A stretch of 64,000 nt of DNA from NCBI RefSeq assembly GCF_030315975.1, contig NZ_JASXSZ010000001.1:868001-932000 (forward strand), in the 5' to 3' direction. Shown piece after piece: positions 32,195 to 40,420 of the stretch. The first letter of the stretch is position 1; each line of letters starts with the position of its first letter. This DNA is from Microbacterium candidum (GTDB taxonomy: Bacteria > Actinomycetota > Actinomycetes > Actinomycetales > Microbacteriaceae). The notes beneath the pieces were generated by a model. The model did no database searches, was not told the origin of the DNA, and saw only the letters and a list, made by a program, of their open reading frames with translations. Position numbers and translations under genes: made by a program.

Positions 32195-33817
32195 ATGGAT
32201 GATCGTCGCGAAGATGCGTCGATCCGCACGGATCGTCCGACGGATGCGGCGGCGGATGCCAGCCTCCCGACTGTTCGCGAGGTGCTCGCGCTGCCCGAGC
32301 TCGTCGAGGGCCTGCCGGACGTCATCGTCGGCGGCGACGCGCTGGATGCGCGGGTGCGCTGGGTGCACGTCTCCGACAGCGCCGGCGTCGCGCGACTCCT
32401 GAACGGCGGCGAGCTGCTGCTGTCGACCGGAAGCGGATGGCCCGCCGACCCGAACGCCCTCCGCACCTTCATCGGCGACCTCGTCGCCGCAGGGCTCTCC
32501 GGCCTCGTGCTCGAGCTCGGCACGCACTACCGATACCTGCCGGCCGTCGTCGCGGAGGCTGCGCGCGAGCGCGACCTGGCGCTCGTGACCCTCCACCGCG
32601 AGGTGAAGTTCGTCGCCGTCACCGAGGCCGTGCACAACCGCATCATCTCCGAGCAGATCGCGGCCCTGCGCGCCCGCGACGAGGTGCGCGAGCGGTTCAC
32701 GGCGCTCGCCCTGCGCGGTGCGCCCGCCGACTACGTCGTGCACCAGCTCGCCCAGACGCTCGGCGCTCCGGTCGTGCTCGAGAACCTCGCGCACGAGGTG
32801 ATCGCCGCCGACATCCCGCCCGCTCTCGAAGAGGAGCTGCTCACCGGCTGGGAGTACCGCTCGCGCGCGGCGCACCGGGACCCGGGGGAGTGGCTCGTCG
32901 TGCCCGTCGAGGCGCGGGGCACGCGGTGGGGGAACCTGCTGCTGCTGCCGGGCCCGCCGCATCCCGCCGGCCGGCGCGGCGTTCTCGAACAGGGCGCGAT
33001 CGCGCTCGCGCTTGGAAGGTTGGCCGAGGGCGAGGCCGACGAATGGTCGCGCCTCAGCCGTCGACGTCTCGTTGACGGGCTCCTCGCCGGGCGCTTTGCC
33101 GGCGCCGGTGCCGCCGGTGCGCGCCTCGAGGCGGCGGGACTGCCCGTGACGGGGGCGCGCCTGCATGGCGTCGTGCTTTCCGGCGCACCCATCGTGTCGG
33201 AAGCGGTGGATGCCGCGGCCCGCGGCCTGCGCGGACGGGCGTTGACGGGCTCAGCCCCCGCGGGCGTTCCCGGACCTGCGGCGGCGATCCTGCTGTCGCT
33301 GCCGGTGGGCGTGGAGTTCGACGACCGCACTGCGCGTGCGTTCGCGCGCGCCGCCGCTGGGGATGGTGCGGATCGGTCTGTGCTCTCTGTGGGTGCGGCC
33401 GCCTATGGGTTGGACGAGGCGCTGGCTTCGTTGCAGGAAGCGATCGACCTGGCCGCCGGCGGCGGGTGGCGGGAGGGCCGCGGGCTACGTGTGCGCCGGG
33501 GTGACGATCGTCCGCTCGTGCGGCTGCTGACGACACTCCGCGACGACCACCGCCTGCTCGAGCACGGCGAGCGGATGCTCGCGCCGCTCATCGACTACGA
33601 CCTGGCCCGCGACGGCGACCTCCTCGACGTGCTGGGTGCGATGCTCGCCCATCCCGGCAACCGCACCGCCGCGGCCTCCGCCTCGCACCTGTCGCGCTCG
33701 GTCTTCTACCAGCGCATCTCCCTGATCGAAGACCTGCTCGACACCGACCTGGACGACGGCGAGACCCAGGCCGCCCTGCACGTCGCCCTCCTGGTGCGCC
33801 GCGCGGCTCGCCGGTAG
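32195..33817 (+). CDS. PucR-family transcriptional regulator
   Basis: A 540-aa regulator with an N-terminal PucR ligand-sensing domain (TVREVLALPELVEG, then RVRWVHVSDSAGVARLLNGGELLLSTG, about 25-140) and a C-terminal PucR-type helix-turn-helix (GNRTAAASASHLSRSVFYQRISLIEDLL, about 485-515). The middle is a GGDEF-derived, inactive-looking region. PucR proteins usually activate purine, GABA or beta-alanine catabolic genes. Its divergent position, 85 bases from the dehydrogenase/aminotransferase operon, makes that operon the likely target. ATG 32195 follows GGGAAGAGGGG. Confidence 0.85.
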   Translation: MDDRREDASIRTDRPTDAAADASLPTVREVLALPELVEGLPDVIVGGDALDARVRWVHVSDSAGVARLLNGGELLLSTGSGWPADPNALRTFIGDLVAAGLSGLVLELGTHYRYLPAVVAEAARERDLALVTLHREVKFVAVTEAVHNRIISEQIAALRARDEVRERFTALALRGAPADYVVHQLAQTLGAPVVLENLAHEVIAADIPPALEEELLTGWEYRSRAAHRDPGEWLVVPVEARGTRWGNLLLLPGPPHPAGRRGVLEQGAIALALGRLAEGEADEWSRLSRRRLVDGLLAGRFAGAGAAGARLEAAGLPVTGARLHGVVLSGAPIVSEAVDAAARGLRGRALTGSAPAGVPGPAAAILLSLPVGVEFDDRTARAFARAAAGDGADRSVLSVGAAAYGLDEALASLQEAIDLAAGGGWREGRGLRVRRGDDRPLVRLLTTLRDDHRLLEHGERMLAPLIDYDLARDGDLLDVLGAMLAHPGNRTAAASASHLSRSVFYQRISLIEDLLDTDLDDGETQAALHVALLVRRAARR

Positions 33818-33828
33818 TTCACCCGGTC

Positions 33829-33975
33829 CCCGAGCCTGTCGAGGGGTCGTTGCTCCGGTCGTTGAGCGAGCGAAGCGAGTCGAACCGCAGCGACGCCTCC
33901 GGTCCCCGAGCCTGTCGAGGGGTCGTCCTCATCGCGGGTAGTTACGACCCCTCGACGAGCTCGGGGACCGGCGGG
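33829..33975. repeat. Mixed repeat block, both dispersed families
   Basis: Three GGTCCCCGAGC-type units (33831-33850, 33900-33926, 33945-33971, the last reversed) alternate with one GGTCGTTGAGCGAG-type unit (33857-33890). The block separates two convergent genes. No terminator or gene was recognised. Confidence 0.85.
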
Positions 33976-33987
33976 TCCCGCCGCGAG

Positions 33988-35610
33988 TCAGGCGGAGACG
34001 GCCTCGGCGGAGTGCACGACCTCGCCCGCGAGCACCGTCATCCGAACCCCGGCCGACAGCAGCACCTCCGGCCCATCAACAAAGGGGTCGGCATCCAGCA
34101 CGAAGAAGTCGGCTGCGGCGCCCGGCCGAAGAACACCCAGCTCGCCGTCCCACCGGGAGGCATAGGCGGCATCGCGGGTGGCGCGGCGCACGGCGTCCGC
34201 GATGGGCATCGCGTTGCGCGGGATGTTCGCGGGCAGCCCGGGAACGAGAGCCGACTGCCGCGTCGCGGCGATGTAGAGGTTCGGCAGCGGCTGGTAGGGA
34301 GCCGTCGGCGCATCCGTTCCGAGCGCGATCGTGGCACCCGCATCCGCGAATTCGCCCCACGGGTATCCCCGCTCGACGCGGTCGTCGCCGAGCATCGCGC
34401 GCCAGTTCTCCTGGATCGCCGGGTCGCAGTGCACCGGCTGCAGCGACGCGACGACACCGAGGCGCGCGAGGCGCGCGGGGGTGGCGGCATCCACCGTCTC
34501 GAGGTGCTCGAGGCGGTGACGCCGGTCATCGCGCGGACCGTTGGCGGCGACGGCCGCCTCGAGCGCGTCGAGGGCGAGGGCGGATGCGGCGTCCCCGATG
34601 GCGTGCATCGCGACCTGGAGGCCCGCTGCATCCGCCGCCGTCACGACAGCGGAGAGCGACGCAAGGTCCCACAGCGCATCAGGATGCGACCCGTCGGCGA
34701 ACGGGTGGCGCATCGCGGCGGTGCAGCTGTCGATGACGCCGTCGACGAAGATCTTGATGCCGGTGATGCGCAGCCAGGGTCCGCGAAGCGTAGAGGCCAG
34801 CGAGACAGCGCGCGCGACGCCGGCCAGATCCCCGGCGGAGGAGGAGGTGCGGTTGACCACCCAATGCCCGGCGACGCGCATCGGCAGGCGCCCATCGCGC
34901 TTCTGCAGAGCAAGCAGAGCACGCAGCTCCGGCTCACCGAGTCCCATGTCGACCGCCGCCGTGACTCCCACCGCGAGATACGACTCGAACGCGGCCGAGA
35001 GGGAGGCCTCGCGGTCGGCGTCGGAGACAAGCGAGTCGAGCACGTCCCGCATGAGACCGAGAGACGCGTTCTCCATCAGCATCCCGGTCGCCGCACCCGA
35101 GGCATCCCGCTCGATGGTCCCGCCGATCGGATCGGGCGTCGCGTCGACAACCCCGAGCTCCGCCAGGGCCGCACTGTTGACCCACGCGGAGTGGTGGTCG
35201 TTGGCGATGAGGTAGGCCGGGCGGTCGGAGATCACGGCATCGATCATCGAACGATGCGGCGCGCGCCCCTCGAGCGTCGAGAAGAGCCAGCTGCGGCCCA
35301 TCAGTCGCTCCGCATCCGGGTTCGCATCCGCGAAAGCGGCAAGCCGGGCCTGCAGTTCGGCCAGGTCCGCCGCATCCTGCAGGTCGACCTGCGAGAGCGA
35401 CTCGCCGAGCGAGACGAGGTGCGTGTGCGCGTCGACGATGCCGGGCAGGACGACCGCACCATCCAGCTCCACGACCGAAGCGTCGAACAAATCCGCCTCA
35501 GCAGTCGAGCCCACGAACATGACTCGGCCGTCAGAAACAATGAGCGATGAAGCCCAAGGCGAAACATCCGAGGTGAAGATCGCTCCTCCGCGGTAGTGGA
35601 CAGCACTCAC
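33988..35610 (-). CDS. YtcJ-like metal-dependent amidohydrolase
   Basis: A 540-aa amidohydrolase of the YtcJ group. The metal-binding HxH is in PGIVDAHTHL (about residue 65); the central ITGIKIFVDGVIDSCTA carries the carboxylated-lysine-type segment, and MHAIGDAA and RHRLEHLE add further His ligands. The last Asp is in ALGTDAPTAPYQPLPNLY. Substrates of this group are mostly unknown amides or cyclic ureas. GTG 35610 has AAGGAG five bases upstream and overlaps the stop of the NCS1 permease gene (GTGA), so permease and hydrolase form one unit. Import and hydrolysis of a nucleobase-like or hydantoin-like compound is a reasonable guess. Confidence 0.82.
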   Translation of the reverse strand: MSAVHYRGGAIFTSDVSPWASSLIVSDGRVMFVGSTAEADLFDASVVELDGAVVLPGIVDAHTHLVSLGESLSQVDLQDAADLAELQARLAAFADANPDAERLMGRSWLFSTLEGRAPHRSMIDAVISDRPAYLIANDHHSAWVNSAALAELGVVDATPDPIGGTIERDASGAATGMLMENASLGLMRDVLDSLVSDADREASLSAAFESYLAVGVTAAVDMGLGEPELRALLALQKRDGRLPMRVAGHWVVNRTSSSAGDLAGVARAVSLASTLRGPWLRITGIKIFVDGVIDSCTAAMRHPFADGSHPDALWDLASLSAVVTAADAAGLQVAMHAIGDAASALALDALEAAVAANGPRDDRRHRLEHLETVDAATPARLARLGVVASLQPVHCDPAIQENWRAMLGDDRVERGYPWGEFADAGATIALGTDAPTAPYQPLPNLYIAATRQSALVPGLPANIPRNAMPIADAVRRATRDAAYASRWDGELGVLRPGAAADFFVLDADPFVDGPEVLLSAGVRMTVLAGEVVHSAEAVSA

Positions 35611-37043
35611 AGCGACTCCTTCGAGGTCGCGGACGCCCGCACGATCAGCAGGTACAGGACGAACGGCACGACGAGTCCGACCGGGACCGAGAGGTCGATG
35701 CCGCCCATCGCAGCCGCGATCGGGCCGGTGAACACGAGCGTCGCCGAGCACATAAGGGAAGCAGCGATCCCGACGAGCACCGCGACCGCGCCGGCGACGT
35801 GCACGCCGCCGTTGAACCAGAAGGTCGAGCCGCGCTTCTCGTCGGTGAGGGCGATCCCGTCGTAGCGGTTGCGGCGCCACAGCATGTCGGCGAGGTAGAC
35901 GCCCATGACGGGTCCGAGGATCGTGACCGACAGCTGCAGCGCGTTCGAGACGCTGTCGAGGAAGTTGAACACGAGCAGCGCGAAGAGGGTCATGATGACG
36001 CCGACCGTGCCGTCGACGAGCACGGTGCGCGTACGGGGGAGCTTGATGCCGATCGCCTGCAGCGCGAGGCCCGAGCTGTACGCGGTCATGGCGTTGTTGG
36101 CGATCGTGCCGACGATGACCGAGATGAGGAAGATCGGCGCGAACCACGCTGGCAGGAACTTCTCGAGGCCCGCCTCGGGCGAGGTCATGTCGACGGCGGA
36201 TGCGGCGAGCACGCCGACGAAGGTCGCGAGGATGCCGGGCAGGATCATGCCGGCCGCGGTCCAGGTCGCGACATCCCGCACCCGTGTCGTGGCCGGGAGG
36301 TAACGCGCGAAGTCCGCACTATTCGTGTAGGAGAGCGGGGAGGATGCGACGAGCGCGATGCCCGCGGCCATCATGGCGATGAGGTCGATGCCGCCGACGG
36401 GCTTGGCGGGGGCGAAGCTCCAGTGCGCGCCGCTGACGACGAAGAACGCCATGACCGCGAAGATGATCGCGAGCACGAGGGCGAGCGGCTGGTAGAGGCG
36501 CATGATCAGGCCGTGGCCGTACACGCTGATGTACATCGTGACGGCTGCGATGACGATCGCGCTGATCGCGATGGTCCAGCCGTTCGACGGGACGCCGATG
36601 CGGCCGAGGAGGCCCACCAGGACCGTGGTCGCGGCCGCCCAGTTGATGGCGAGGTAGCAGACGCTGATGAGCCATCCGGCGATCGCGACGTTGACCTTGT
36701 TGCCCCGGATGCCGTACATCGTGCGGGTGATGACCTCGCTCGGGGTGCCGGCGGCGGGTCCGGATGCGGCGACGATGCCGGTGATGATCGAGAAGAGGTT
36801 TCCGATCACGATGCAGGCGAGCGCCTCCCACAGGCTCAGGCCCATGACGACGAGGGTCGCGCCGATCACGACGGCGAGGAAGTTGACGTTGGGCGCGGCC
36901 CAGACCGCGAACAGGTCGCGGGCGCGGCCGTGGCGCTCGGCGTTCGGGATCCAGTCGATGCCGTGGGTCTCGACGCGCGTGGCGCTGTCGGTCGGCGTGG
37001 TCAGTTGCGGTTCGGATGCTTCGGTGGGTGTCATCTGCGACAC
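35607..37043 (-). CDS. NCS1-family nucleobase/cytosine-type permease
   Basis: A 478-aa transporter with twelve membrane segments, of the nucleobase:cation symporter-1 family (cytosine, purine, hydantoin or allantoin). Diagnostic stretches are FAVWAAPNVNFLAVVIG, TRTMYGIRGNKVNVAIAGW and SPLSYTNSADFARYLP. GTG 37043 has GGAGG five bases upstream, which favours it over ATG 37034. It precedes and overlaps the amidohydrolase gene and is divergent from a LacI regulator across 97 bases that hold a perfect LacI-type operator. The pair probably imports and opens a ring amide; the beta-alanine cluster upstream would be a fitting sink if the substrate were a pyrimidine. Confidence 0.88.
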   Translation of the reverse strand: MSQMTPTEASEPQLTTPTDSATRVETHGIDWIPNAERHGRARDLFAVWAAPNVNFLAVVIGATLVVMGLSLWEALACIVIGNLFSIITGIVAASGPAAGTPSEVITRTMYGIRGNKVNVAIAGWLISVCYLAINWAAATTVLVGLLGRIGVPSNGWTIAISAIVIAAVTMYISVYGHGLIMRLYQPLALVLAIIFAVMAFFVVSGAHWSFAPAKPVGGIDLIAMMAAGIALVASSPLSYTNSADFARYLPATTRVRDVATWTAAGMILPGILATFVGVLAASAVDMTSPEAGLEKFLPAWFAPIFLISVIVGTIANNAMTAYSSGLALQAIGIKLPRTRTVLVDGTVGVIMTLFALLVFNFLDSVSNALQLSVTILGPVMGVYLADMLWRRNRYDGIALTDEKRGSTFWFNGGVHVAGAVAVLVGIAASLMCSATLVFTGPIAAAMGGIDLSVPVGLVVPFVLYLLIVRASATSKESL

Positions 37044-37101
37044 AGTGTCCTCCAGGGGAATGTGAACGTCTTCGTTCGGGCTCGAATGGGGACGCTACGT
37101 A

Positions 37102-37117
37102 TGCAAATCGGTTTGCA
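37102..37117. promoter_or_regulatory. LacI-type operator TGCAAATCGGTTTGCA
   Basis: Perfect TGCAAA/TTTGCA arms around a CG-containing centre match the classic operator shape for LacI/GalR proteins. It lies between the divergent permease and regulator starts, 24 bases before the latter, suggesting autoregulation and control of the permease operon. Confidence 0.8.
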
Positions 37118-37140
37118 CAAGCTCGCGGTAAAATCCTGAT

Positions 37141-38133
37141 GTGGGGAGGAAACGCTCGTCGATCAAGGATGTCGCGCGCCGCGCGGGCGTCTCGGAGACG
37201 ACCGTCTCGCACACCTTCTCCGGGAACCGTGCGGTGAACCCGGCGACGCAGGCCCGGGTACGGGCCGCCGCGGCCGAGCTCGGCTATCACCCGGACGTCG
37301 TTGCTTCAGGCCTCCGCAGGAGCCGGCTCGGGGTGATCGGCCTGGTGCTGCGGCCGGCGGTGGGGGAGCATCCGCAGCAGACGGCGGATGTCGACTACTT
37401 CCCGCGTTTCGCCGGTGCCGCTGCCCTGGCGTCCTTGGCCAATGGATACGCGCTGATGCTCGCTCCCGACCCGACCGTGCCGGGAGCGCCCGTCACCGCC
37501 TACGCGTGCGACGGCATCATCGTCACCGATCCGGTCGCCGACGACCGCCTCATCGGGGCGTTGCGTTCGAGCCGTACCCCCTATGCGCTCGTGGGCGTGG
37601 ACGTGAACGACCCGGATGACGCGTTCGTCATCGACATCGCGACGGCGTTCATCACCGACGTCGTGATCGACTATCTCCTTGGCCTGGGCTGCTCGCGTCT
37701 GGGTCTGGTCGTCGGGACCGACCGGATCGAGTGGAACGAGGCGACCGAGGCGCGCTTCGTCGAGCGGGTTCCGGATGCGGTCGTCCTCCGTCTGTCCGAG
37801 GACCTCGACCGCTCTGGTTTGTCGGCTGCCGCCGATTCGTTGACCGGTCGTGTGGATGGCATCTACTGCTTGACGAGCGAGCACGCTGTGGGGATCGTCC
37901 CTCGCTTGTTGGAGTCCGGCGTGCGGGTTCCCGAGGACGTGAAGGTGGTGTGCGGTTCGGATGCGGAGTCCCTCCGCTCGTCCGTCCCGTCTATCTCGTC
38001 CGTCGACCTGCAGCCCGAGCCGCTGGGCCGCCAGGCCGCCGCTTTGGTCCTCCGCCAGCTCGAGCCCGGCCTGGAGTTCGACGCGCCCGCTCCCGAGCAC
38101 GGCCGCATCATCGTGCGGCAGTCGTCGGAGTAG
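37141..38133 (+). CDS. LacI-family transcriptional regulator
   Basis: A 330-aa regulator. Residues 6-50 form the LacI helix-turn-helix and hinge helix (SIKDVARRAGVSETTVSHTFSG; ATQARVRAAAAELGYHPDVVASGLRR); the rest is a periplasmic-binding-protein-like sensor with SSVDLQPEPLGRQAAALVLRQLE near the end. It should bind the operator at 37102-37117 and repress the NCS1 permease/amidohydrolase operon until its ligand appears. GTG 37141 is the first codon of the domain. Downstream are only repeats. Confidence 0.88.
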   Translation: MGRKRSSIKDVARRAGVSETTVSHTFSGNRAVNPATQARVRAAAAELGYHPDVVASGLRRSRLGVIGLVLRPAVGEHPQQTADVDYFPRFAGAAALASLANGYALMLAPDPTVPGAPVTAYACDGIIVTDPVADDRLIGALRSSRTPYALVGVDVNDPDDAFVIDIATAFITDVVIDYLLGLGCSRLGLVVGTDRIEWNEATEARFVERVPDAVVLRLSEDLDRSGLSAAADSLTGRVDGIYCLTSEHAVGIVPRLLESGVRVPEDVKVVCGSDAESLRSSVPSISSVDLQPEPLGRQAAALVLRQLEPGLEFDAPAPEHGRIIVRQSSE

Positions 38134-38155
38134 AGAGGCGGAGTCCCCGAGCCGT

Positions 38156-38243
38156 CACTTGTCCCCGAGCCTGTCGAGGGGTCGCTCCACTCCGCTCAGC
38201 CCGGTCGTTGAGCGAGCGAAGCGAGTCGAAACGCAGCGACCCG
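38156..38243. repeat. Repeat block after the LacI gene
   Basis: One GTCCCCGAGCCTGTCGAGGG unit and one GGTCGTTGAGCGAGCGAAGC unit in tandem. No gene seen. Confidence 0.85.
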
Positions 38244-38247
38244 AGTA

Positions 38248-38637
38248 CTACTTCGTAACGAACTGGGCGAAGCGTTCCGACAGCAGCTCTCGATCCGGTC
38301 GCGCGTTGCGATTCGCCGGCAGGCGGATGTGTCGTCCATGCATGTCCTGCAGCCCATGCCGCAGCATCGGCCCGTCGATCTCGTCCAGGAGATCGCGATC
38401 GATTCTTACCTCATAGTCGGGGCTGATACCGAGGAGCGAGCGGTCATACGCGGCGTGATGGATCTTGCACATCGCCAGCCCATTCGTCACGTGGGGGACG
38501 CCGCGTTCTTCCTTGTCTGACACGATGTGGGCAGCATCGAGCAGTTCAGCGTGCTTCAAATCGCAGATCGTGCATGCGCTTGCGTAGGCGCGAAGCACGC
38601 GCGCCCGGAACAGCGGCTGATGGTCTGGGCTGGGCGG
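38248..38637 (-). pseudogene. C-terminal fragment of an HNH endonuclease
   Basis: The frame reads FRARVLRAYASACTICDLKHAELLDAAHIV, then NGLAMCKIHHAAYDRSLLGI: a complete HNH zinc module (CxxC, AAH, N, HH) as at the end of known HNH restriction-like proteins. The usual N-terminal DNA-binding or recognition domain is missing. Upstream, in the same frame, is a TGA at 38638-38640 that ends the neighbouring 129-aa gene. A GTG at 38598 could start a 116-aa peptide, but no Shine-Dalgarno supports it and it would cut into the conserved FRARVL. Loss of the 5' part by deletion is the simplest reading. Confidence 0.65.
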
Positions 38638-39027
38638 TCAGCCCCGCCCAGCCGCCCACAACGGCACAACCGCCCCATCCACATCCCTGTACACGACCTC
38701 ACCCCCGACGCCCACGCGCCTAAGCGGATACAGCGGCGAGCGGCTCGACGACCCTGGCGCCCACACGAGGTCACCCTCGGCATCCACCCACCACGCGTTC
38801 GCACCCGCGGGGTCGGACGCCATCACGCGGACCTCGGCATCCTGACCCACGGCAACGACACGACCGGAATAGCCGGATCCGACACCAACGAGCAGATACC
38901 AAGGCTGGCCGTCAGCACGTTCGACGCGGCGCCACGCGAGAGGAGCCGCATCCTCCGCACCCGCGGCCTGACGCGCCGCAGCCAGCAATGCCCGGACGTC
39001 GTCCTGAGGCTCCGCTGGCTGCGACAT
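38638..39027 (-). CDS. Unknown protein downstream of the C39-like peptidase
   Basis: A 129-aa acidic soluble protein. I do not recognise the family. An N-terminal helix (DDVRALLAAARQAAG) is followed by beta-strand-like segments rich in Trp, Val and Gly (GQPWYLLVGVGSGYSGRVVAVG; ANAWWVDAEGDLVWAPG). It starts 21 bases past the end of the peptidase gene and is probably in its operon; a GTG at 39033 is an alternative start. Its stop codon is in frame with the following HNH fragment. A dedicated partner or inhibitor of the peptidase is possible but unsupported. Confidence 0.55.
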   Translation of the reverse strand: MSQPAEPQDDVRALLAAARQAAGAEDAAPLAWRRVERADGQPWYLLVGVGSGYSGRVVAVGQDAEVRVMASDPAGANAWWVDAEGDLVWAPGSSSRSPLYPLRRVGVGGEVVYRDVDGAVVPLWAAGRG

Positions 39028-39048
39028 GTTCACACGATACGCGCGCTC

Positions 39049-40236
39049 TCAGATGCCTCGGCCCGCGGGAGTCAGCGCCGTGAACACGCGGCCGTCGCTG
39101 CGCACGTACAGCCGGTGATCGCCGTAGCTCACCATCTTGAACGGGTAGTACGGCGACAGCGACTGTGCGCACGGGCGCCACACCCAGTGGCGGCTGATGC
39201 ACGCGATGCCGGGGCGCAGCGTCAGGCCGCCGCGGCCCTTCGACAGCTTGTGCATCTTCCGGTGCAGGCGCTCGTCGACCTCTTCGCGGGTGAGCGTCAG
39301 CAGCGCCGTGTTCTCCGAGTCGGGGAGCGCGCGGCCCTGGCGGAAGTCGCCGAAGCGCGCATCCACGTTCAGTACCGCGGAGGCGCGGCCGTTCCGCATC
39401 TGCGGGACGATCCAGTAGAACTGGTCGGCCCTGTCCAGGCGCTGCACGAGTTGCGGCTCACCCGGCTCGGTGCCCTCCAGGGCGTGACGCCAGGCGTCCT
39501 CTTCGTAGAGGCCGGCCTCCTCGAAGCCTCGCCGCGACAGCTCCACCGCCGCCCGCGAGTCGAGCAGCTCGCGTCCGTCGAACTTGGGAAGCTGGCGCTC
39601 CACCCGCTCCGGGTTGCGGTCCGGCGGAGGCTCGGGGTCGCAGATCGCGACATACTTCCCGCCCCACAGTCCACCTGACGCGCCGGTCATGTAGTCGGCC
39701 TGCCAGGTCGAGTAGCTGATGTACTCGTCGGCGACTCCGCGGGTGCCGCCGGAGCCGCATCCATCGCCCGTCGAATGCGGAGGCTCCGCCGCCCCGGACG
39801 GGACCGGCGGCCAGGGGTTGTTCACGAAGAACCCCTGCAGCGAGTAGCCCACATCCATCGAGCTCGACGGCATCCCGTTCGCCTGATATCCGCGGATGGT
39901 GATCCAGTGCGCCGAGCCGAACACCAGCGCCGCCGGTGCCACGCGGTAGTGGTGGATGGTCCACGCGATCATGCGGGATGTCGTATCCTCCGTCGCCAGC
40001 GCATCCAGGACGAAATATCGCCCCGACTGACGATGGTTCAGCGTCCACGCGAGGCCGTCCGGTGCCGTGTACCAGCCGGCCTCCGCCGTCGAATGATCGT
40101 GATTGTCGGTGTAGAGCGACGACTGGTCGATATGACCCATGCCGCACTCCTGCAGAATCATCTGCGCGCACGCGGCGCCGCAGTAGTAGTTCGTGTCCTG
40201 CTGGTGGTACTCCGTGCCCAGATCTTCGGTGACCAT
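39049..40236 (-). CDS. C39-like papain-fold cysteine peptidase, apparently not secreted
   Basis: A 395-aa protein whose first 145 residues follow the C39-type peptidase pattern: oxyanion Gln (Q13), nucleophile C19 in NYYCGAACAQMIL, H110 in SAHWITIRGYQ and N140 in VNNPW. C39 domains usually process double-glycine leader peptides at the N-terminus of bacteriocin ABC exporters; here there is no transporter domain, signal peptide or membrane segment. The remaining 250 residues are of unknown fold and end TALTPAGRGI. ATG 40236 has GGAGGGGA upstream. It is divergent from a secreted dipeptidyl-peptidase gene and leads a two-gene unit. Confidence 0.7.
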   Translation of the reverse strand: MVTEDLGTEYHQQDTNYYCGAACAQMILQECGMGHIDQSSLYTDNHDHSTAEAGWYTAPDGLAWTLNHRQSGRYFVLDALATEDTTSRMIAWTIHHYRVAPAALVFGSAHWITIRGYQANGMPSSSMDVGYSLQGFFVNNPWPPVPSGAAEPPHSTGDGCGSGGTRGVADEYISYSTWQADYMTGASGGLWGGKYVAICDPEPPPDRNPERVERQLPKFDGRELLDSRAAVELSRRGFEEAGLYEEDAWRHALEGTEPGEPQLVQRLDRADQFYWIVPQMRNGRASAVLNVDARFGDFRQGRALPDSENTALLTLTREEVDERLHRKMHKLSKGRGGLTLRPGIACISRHWVWRPCAQSLSPYYPFKMVSYGDHRLYVRSDGRVFTALTPAGRGI

Positions 40237-40420
40237 GATCCGTCCCCTCCTGCCGGTGGTCTTGATAGGAGGAGGTTCGGGCGGGATGGGGTGATACCCG
40301 CCAGGCTCGGCGGGCCGTCTTCGGTGACCCCTGTGACAGAAGTGAATCTGACAGTACTGTATGAAATATTACTGAATTGGCTGGGAGGGGACGCCGGAGT
40401 CCCCTCGGAAGGGTTCATCG
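40237..40420. promoter_or_regulatory. Divergent promoter region with AT-rich palindromes
   Basis: ACAGTACTGT at 40351-40360 is a perfect palindrome, and CAGTA (40352-40356) also pairs with TACTG (40370-40374) across an AT-rich spacer. A GGGGAC-N6-GTCCCC hairpin at 40387-40404 lies just before the peptidase ribosome site (GGAAGGG). The AT-rich core stands out in this GC-rich window and is the likely promoter/operator for one or both genes. Confidence 0.5.

Noticed and set aside
32280..32330. LPELVEG in the PucR regulator as another repeat insertion
   Set aside because: The residues fall in a normally conserved PucR segment and the DNA matches the repeat only in part.
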